Assembly (NCBI GenBank): GCA_902782965.1
Contig: CACZPG010000233.1
Coordinates: 1 to 8,720 of the forward strand
Reading direction: 5' to 3'
Source: an uncultured Lachnospiraceae bacterium
Lineage (GTDB): Bacteria > Bacillota > Clostridia > Lachnospirales > Lachnospiraceae
Length of the DNA stretch: 8,720 bases
Part shown: positions 6,095 through 8,720 of the stretch, piece by piece
Layout: each line of letters starts with the position of its first letter
How positions within the stretch are numbered: the first letter of the stretch is position 1
The notes under the pieces: generated by a model
The model's database searches: none
Told to the model about the DNA's origin: nothing
Seen by the model: the letters and a program-made list of their open reading frames with translations, nothing else
Program-made: the position numbers and the translations under genes

Positions 6095-7459
6095 CTACCT
6101 TTCATTTATCGGAACATATTTAACATTCTCTGCCACTGACATATATGCAGGTCTGATAATCTTATCGGTGCATATCAATTCTTCTATACGATGTGCAGAC
6201 CAGCCTGCAATTCTCGCTATTGCAAAAAGCGGTGTAATGAATTCCTCCGGGATATTCAGCATTGAATATGCAAAACCGCTGTAAAAATCTATATTAGGAC
6301 TGACTCCCTTATATATCTTCCTATGTTCAGCTATTACTTTAGGAGCCAGACGTTCAACAGTCTTATAAAGATGAGCCTCTGTATCACGTCCCTTCTTCTC
6401 CGCCAGCTGAAGAGTATATTTCTTAAGTATCTCTGCTCTCGGATCAGACAGGGAATATACTGCATGTCCCATACCATAAATAAGTCCTGTCTTATCAAAA
6501 GCCTTTCTGTTAACTATCTTGGTAAGATAAGCTTCTATCTCATCATCATCATACCAGTCAGATACATTTGCCTTAATCTCATCAAACATTTTGATGACCT
6601 TAATATTGGCGCCACCATGTTTAGGTCCCTTCAAAGAGCAAAGCGAAGCAGCAACCGATGAATATGTATCAGTACCGGAAGAAGTAACTACGTGAGTTGT
6701 AAAGGTTGAATTATTGCCTCCTCCATGTTCAGCATGAAGAACAAGGGCAATATCCAGAACGGCAGCTTCCAATGGTTCAAAACGTTTATCCTGTCTGAGC
6801 ATTCTCAGAATATTCTCAGCCGTCGAAAGCCCCGGCTTAGGATTATGGAGATATAATCCTCTTCTCTGAATATAATGTCTGTATGCCAGATATGAATAGG
6901 AAGCTATCATCGGAATGCTCGCTATCAGACTTATACTCTGTCTGAGAACATTAGTAATATCCAGATTATCTGCATTCCTGTCATAAGCATTCAACGCAAG
7001 GATTGACTGTGCCATAGCATTCATAACATCCTTGTTGGGAGATTTAAGAATAACATCTTCTACAAAATCAGCCGGCAGTTTCCTGTTAAATCCAAGAAGC
7101 TTATTGAAATGTTCAAGTTCATTCTCGGTAGGAAGCACACCAAACAGAAGCAGATATACTGTCTCCTCAAATCCAAATCTATGACTATCTGTAAATCCGG
7201 TAACGAGATCATTAATATCGATACCACGATAATAAAGCCGTCCTTCAACAGGTGTTACTACGCCATCTCTGTCTTCTGATCCGATGACCGTAGATATCTC
7301 TGTAAGTCCGGTAAGTACGCCCTTTCCACTAGGCTCTCTGAGTCCTCTCTTTACATGATAGTGCTCATAAAGTTCAGGCTCAATATGAATATGTTCCATA
7401 CACAGCTTAGAAAGCTTATGAATCTCTCTTGCAGCTGCATTAGCTGTATATTCTCCCAT
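6095..7459 (-). CDS. gltA: Citrate synthase (citrate/2-methylcitrate synthase family)
   Basis: The product condenses acetyl-CoA with oxaloacetate to citrate and releases CoA. The 454-residue protein contains the family blocks: the N-terminal GRLYYRGIDINDL (73-85), the His-rich LHAEHGGGNNST (241-252), GPKHGGAN (278-285), the signature GMGHAVYSLSDPRA (329-342) with active-site His332, and NIDFYSG (389-395) with catalytic Asp391. RIAGWSAHRIEE (416-427) supplies Arg contacts to the acid substrate. The long N-terminal region and overall pattern fit the clostridial citrate/2-methylcitrate group; some members also accept propionyl-CoA, and the sequence alone does not exclude this. The ATG is preceded by GCAGGAG at an eight-base spacing, and this site lies inside the last codons of the HD gene, with only 3 bases between the genes. 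With icd nearby it should feed 2-oxoglutarate and glutamate synthesis. Confidence 0.95.
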   Translation of the reverse strand: MGEYTANAAAREIHKLSKLCMEHIHIEPELYEHYHVKRGLREPSGKGVLTGLTEISTVIGSEDRDGVVTPVEGRLYYRGIDINDLVTGFTDSHRFGFEETVYLLLFGVLPTENELEHFNKLLGFNRKLPADFVEDVILKSPNKDVMNAMAQSILALNAYDRNADNLDITNVLRQSISLIASIPMIASYSYLAYRHYIQRRGLYLHNPKPGLSTAENILRMLRQDKRFEPLEAAVLDIALVLHAEHGGGNNSTFTTHVVTSSGTDTYSSVAASLCSLKGPKHGGANIKVIKMFDEIKANVSDWYDDDEIEAYLTKIVNRKAFDKTGLIYGMGHAVYSLSDPRAEILKKYTLQLAEKKGRDTEAHLYKTVERLAPKVIAEHRKIYKGVSPNIDFYSGFAYSMLNIPEEFITPLFAIARIAGWSAHRIEELICTDKIIRPAYMSVAENVKYVPINER

Positions 7460-7462
7460 AAA

Positions 7463-7957
7463 CTAAACTCCTGCAAATGCTCTGTTATAGGTAATAATCG
7501 AAAGAGTCTCTATGCTCGCACACATCTTATCCGCCAGGCAGACAATCCTGGCCTCCCTCGTGAAAGGCACTCTGGAAAGATTAAGTGGGAACATATGACA
7601 ATAGATAACATCCGCTATCTTCTCGTCTATATCAAAATCACGAACGGCGTTTCTCATAGAACAACTGGCATGTGTATAACCATGAAGGCCATGTCCGGCA
7701 TGTTTCTCATGCCAGTCATAAAGAAAGTAATCATGAAGAAGAGCTCCTCTTACAACCGTTCTCATATCCACCCTGTGTCTGGACCTTACAGCTAACCATA
7801 CGCTGATATAGGTAACACATAAAGAATGAGTATAGGTCGTAGTGTTGCCATGCTGGATAAAATCCTTCTCTTTCTCGAACTTATCATCCTCGATAATGTC
7901 CGAGCCATACTTAAGAATAATATCTATAATCTTCTGATCATAACCAACCTTAAACAT
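7463..7957 (-). CDS. Small HD-domain phosphohydrolase, function unknown
   Basis: The 164-residue soluble protein is a single HD domain. Likely metal ligands are His44 (in TYTHS), the His75-Asp76 pair in ALLHDYFLYD, further His residues at 83, 86, 92, 96 and 121, and Asp143 in CLADKMCA. HD proteins hydrolyse phosphate esters such as nucleotides, (p)ppGpp or cyclic nucleotides; nothing here fixes the substrate, and no second domain is present. The start ATG has AAAGGGGA about 11 bases upstream. The stop overlaps the spacer between the gltA ribosome binding site and its ATG, so translation of gltA is probably coupled to this gene. A near-consensus promoter with a palindrome over the -10 lies about 65 bases upstream, making this the first gene of the HD-gltA unit. 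A link to citrate or nucleotide signalling is inference. Confidence 0.88.
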   Translation of the reverse strand: MFKVGYDQKIIDIILKYGSDIIEDDKFEKEKDFIQHGNTTTYTHSLCVTYISVWLAVRSRHRVDMRTVVRGALLHDYFLYDWHEKHAGHGLHGYTHASCSMRNAVRDFDIDEKIADVIYCHMFPLNLSRVPFTREARIVCLADKMCASIETLSIITYNRAFAGV

Positions 7958-8015
7958 GTGTCAGCAGTCCCCTTTAAAATCAGACGAAACGCCAATTTCT
8001 TAAACAAATAATAAC

Positions 8016-8041
8016 TTATTAAGTATAACATTACTTAATAA
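8016..8041. promoter_or_regulatory. Perfect 10-bp inverted repeat over the -10, candidate operator
   Basis: TTATTAAGTA (8016-8025), six bases, then TACTTAATAA (8032-8041) form a perfect inverted repeat. It covers the whole -10 element and most of the spacer of the HD-gltA promoter, so a dimeric regulator bound here would block RNA polymerase. The repeat is AT-only apart from one GC pair per arm, so as RNA it would be a weak hairpin; DNA binding is the better reading. The regulator is unknown. Confidence 0.6.
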
Positions 8042-8051
8042 TCTGTGTCAA
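8022..8051 (-). promoter_or_regulatory. Near-consensus sigma-A promoter for the HD-gltA unit
   Basis: On the minus strand there is a perfect -35 TTGACA (8046-8051), an 18-base spacer, and a -10 TATACT (8022-8027) preceded by TGT, an extended -10. Transcription would start near 8015, giving a leader of just under 60 bases before the HD ATG at 7957. This is the best promoter I find in the window. It lies between the icd stop and the HD start, so HD-gltA can be transcribed apart from icd. Confidence 0.8.
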
Positions 8052-8086
8052 TGTGACCACGAATGCGTAGCAAGCTTGCCGTCACA
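8052..8086. repeat. Folded palindromic element (three-way-junction shape) abutting the -35
   Basis: TGTGAC (8052-8057) pairs with GTCACA (8081-8086). Between them lie a small stem, ACG/CGT (8059-8061 with 8066-8068, loop AATG), and the perfect palindrome GCAAGCTTGC (8070-8079). As single strand this would form a closing stem with two side hairpins. It ends one base before the -35 of the HD-gltA promoter and starts about 70 bases after the icd stop. There is no U-run, so it is not an obvious terminator. It could be an activator site, a 3'-end stabiliser of the icd transcript, or a dispersed intergenic repeat. Confidence 0.5.
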
Positions 8087-8153
8087 AACATTTCTATACC
8101 GCATCTGACAGAAGACTACGTATAGTATTAATAACAAACTTATAACTATCAGA

Positions 8154-8720
8154 TTACTTTGTAAGTGTGGTCTGGATAGCCTTAATGAAGTCCTGTGTAT
8201 TCAGAACGGTAACATTTTCGAGTTCTGTAATAAGCGCAAGATCCTTTGTCATAGTTCCGTTCTCTATTGTTTCAAGTGTTGCCTTCTCAAGCTTATCTGC
8301 AAATGCCATAAGCTCATTGTTTCCATCAAGCTCACCACGTTTTCTGAGAGCTCCTGTCCATGCGAAGATTGTTGCAACAGGGTTAGTTGATGTCTCTTCG
8401 CCTTTAAGGTGCTTATAATAATGTCTCTGAACAGTACCGTGTGCTGCTTCGTATTCATAATAGCCCTTAGGAGATACAAGTACAGAGGTCATCATTGCAA
8501 GTGAACCAAATGCAGATGAAAGCATATCACTCATTACATCTCCATCGTAATTCTTGCAAGCCCAGATGAAGCCACCCTTTGACTTCATAACTCTTGCAAC
8601 CGCATCATCTATAAGTGTATAGAAATACTCGATACCTGCTGCATCGAATTTATCCTTATATTCTGCAGCAAAGATTTCCTGGAAAATATCCTTAAATGTA
8701 TGATCATATTTCTTTGAAAT
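8154..8720 (-). CDS. icd: NADP-dependent isocitrate dehydrogenase, 3' part (cut by right window edge)
   Basis: The frame is open to the last base of the window; 188 residues to the TAA are seen, somewhat under half of a protein of about 400. It oxidatively decarboxylates isocitrate to 2-oxoglutarate with NADPH formation, in the cytoplasm. Within the fragment, YTLIDDAVARV (34-44) and NYDGDVMSD (57-65) hold the Asp residues that bind the metal-isocitrate complex. EAAHGTVQRH (91-100) is the NADP-binding loop, with the Arg-His pair that favours NADP. KGEETSTNPVATIFAW (106-121) is also typical. These mark the eukaryote-like homodimeric (type II) class, not the E. coli type. It lies upstream of HD-gltA on the same strand, 196 bases away. 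An internal ATG at 8586-8588 is not the start, because conserved sequence continues upstream of it. Confidence 0.95.
   Translation of the reverse strand: MSKKYDHTFKDIFQEIFAAEYKDKFDAAGIEYFYTLIDDAVARVMKSKGGFIWACKNYDGDVMSDMLSSAFGSLAMMTSVLVSPKGYYEYEAAHGTVQRHYYKHLKGEETSTNPVATIFAWTGALRKRGELDGNNELMAFADKLEKATLETIENGTMTKDLALITELENVTVLNTQDFIKAIQTTLTK

Noticed and set aside
7355..7795. Plus-strand open frame of 146 codons spanning the HD/gltA junction
   Set aside because: It overlaps two well-supported genes on the other strand, and its translation has no recognisable motif.
8052..8086. Clover-like fold considered as a tRNA or riboswitch
   Set aside because: It is only 35 bases, far shorter than a tRNA, with no acceptor CCA, T-loop or known aptamer core, and it lies upstream of the promoter of the gene it precedes.
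8103..8154. ATCTGA/TCAGAT pairing after icd considered as a terminator
   Set aside because: The six-base arms are about 40 bases apart, the inner pairing is weak and AT-rich, and no U-run follows.
8266..8588. Internal ATG at 8586-8588 as the icd start, implying a short paralogue
   Set aside because: Upstream codons in the same frame encode the conserved isocitrate dehydrogenase sequence (LIDDA and preceding residues), so the gene is simply cut by the window.

Overview
The window looks like chromosomal DNA of a moderately AT-rich, low-GC Gram-positive anaerobe, most likely a Lachnospiraceae member of the Butyrivibrio type. This is inferred from the gene families (YkpA-like ABC-F, DUF1836, YerC/TrpR-like, clostridial-type citrate synthase, eukaryote-like NADP isocitrate dehydrogenase), from the strong AGGAGG-type ribosome binding sites, and from general codon use. 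No database search was possible, so the genus is a guess.

Layout. At the left edge the 3' end of one plus-strand gene (2-490, product not recognised) runs into a convergent intergenic zone (491-609). That zone holds an AAT microsatellite, a 22-bp perfect palindrome and a very long hairpin that probably terminates transcription from both sides. Everything else is on the minus strand. In transcription order, right to left, it is: 3' part of NADP-isocitrate dehydrogenase (icd, 8154-8720); a 196-bp gap with a folded palindromic element, a near-consensus promoter and a perfect inverted repeat; a small HD-domain phosphohydrolase (7463-7957); citrate synthase (6095-7459); a cytoplasmic GH13 alpha-amylase (4605-6059); a YerC-type TrpR-like repressor (4228-4539); a CNNM/CBS/CorC-domain membrane protein (2951-4219); a DUF1836 protein (2350-2916); and a YkpA/YbiT-type ABC-F ATPase (610-2235).

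How they fit. icd and gltA are two enzymes of the oxidative route from acetyl-CoA and oxaloacetate to 2-oxoglutarate, which in anaerobes mainly supplies glutamate carbon and NADPH. No aconitase is visible here. The HD gene and gltA are separated by 3 bases, and the gltA ribosome binding site lies in the last HD codons, so they look translationally coupled behind the one good promoter. The later genes follow with gaps of 35, 65, 8, 34 and 114 bases and no clear internal terminator, so a long transcript is possible. They are functionally mixed, so independent promoters are equally possible.

Most notable points: (1) the operator-like palindrome over the -10 of the HD-gltA promoter; (2) a fourfold tandem 12-bp repeat in which each unit re-encodes Leu-Asp-Val-stop, the last codons of the DUF1836 gene; (3) an ABC-F protein in which the lesions all fall in one of its two composite ATP sites, including a Gln in place of the H-switch His; (4) the unexplained HD protein coupled to citrate synthase. 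I do not see a defence system, mobile element, CRISPR array or RNA gene, and I do not claim a wholly new system.
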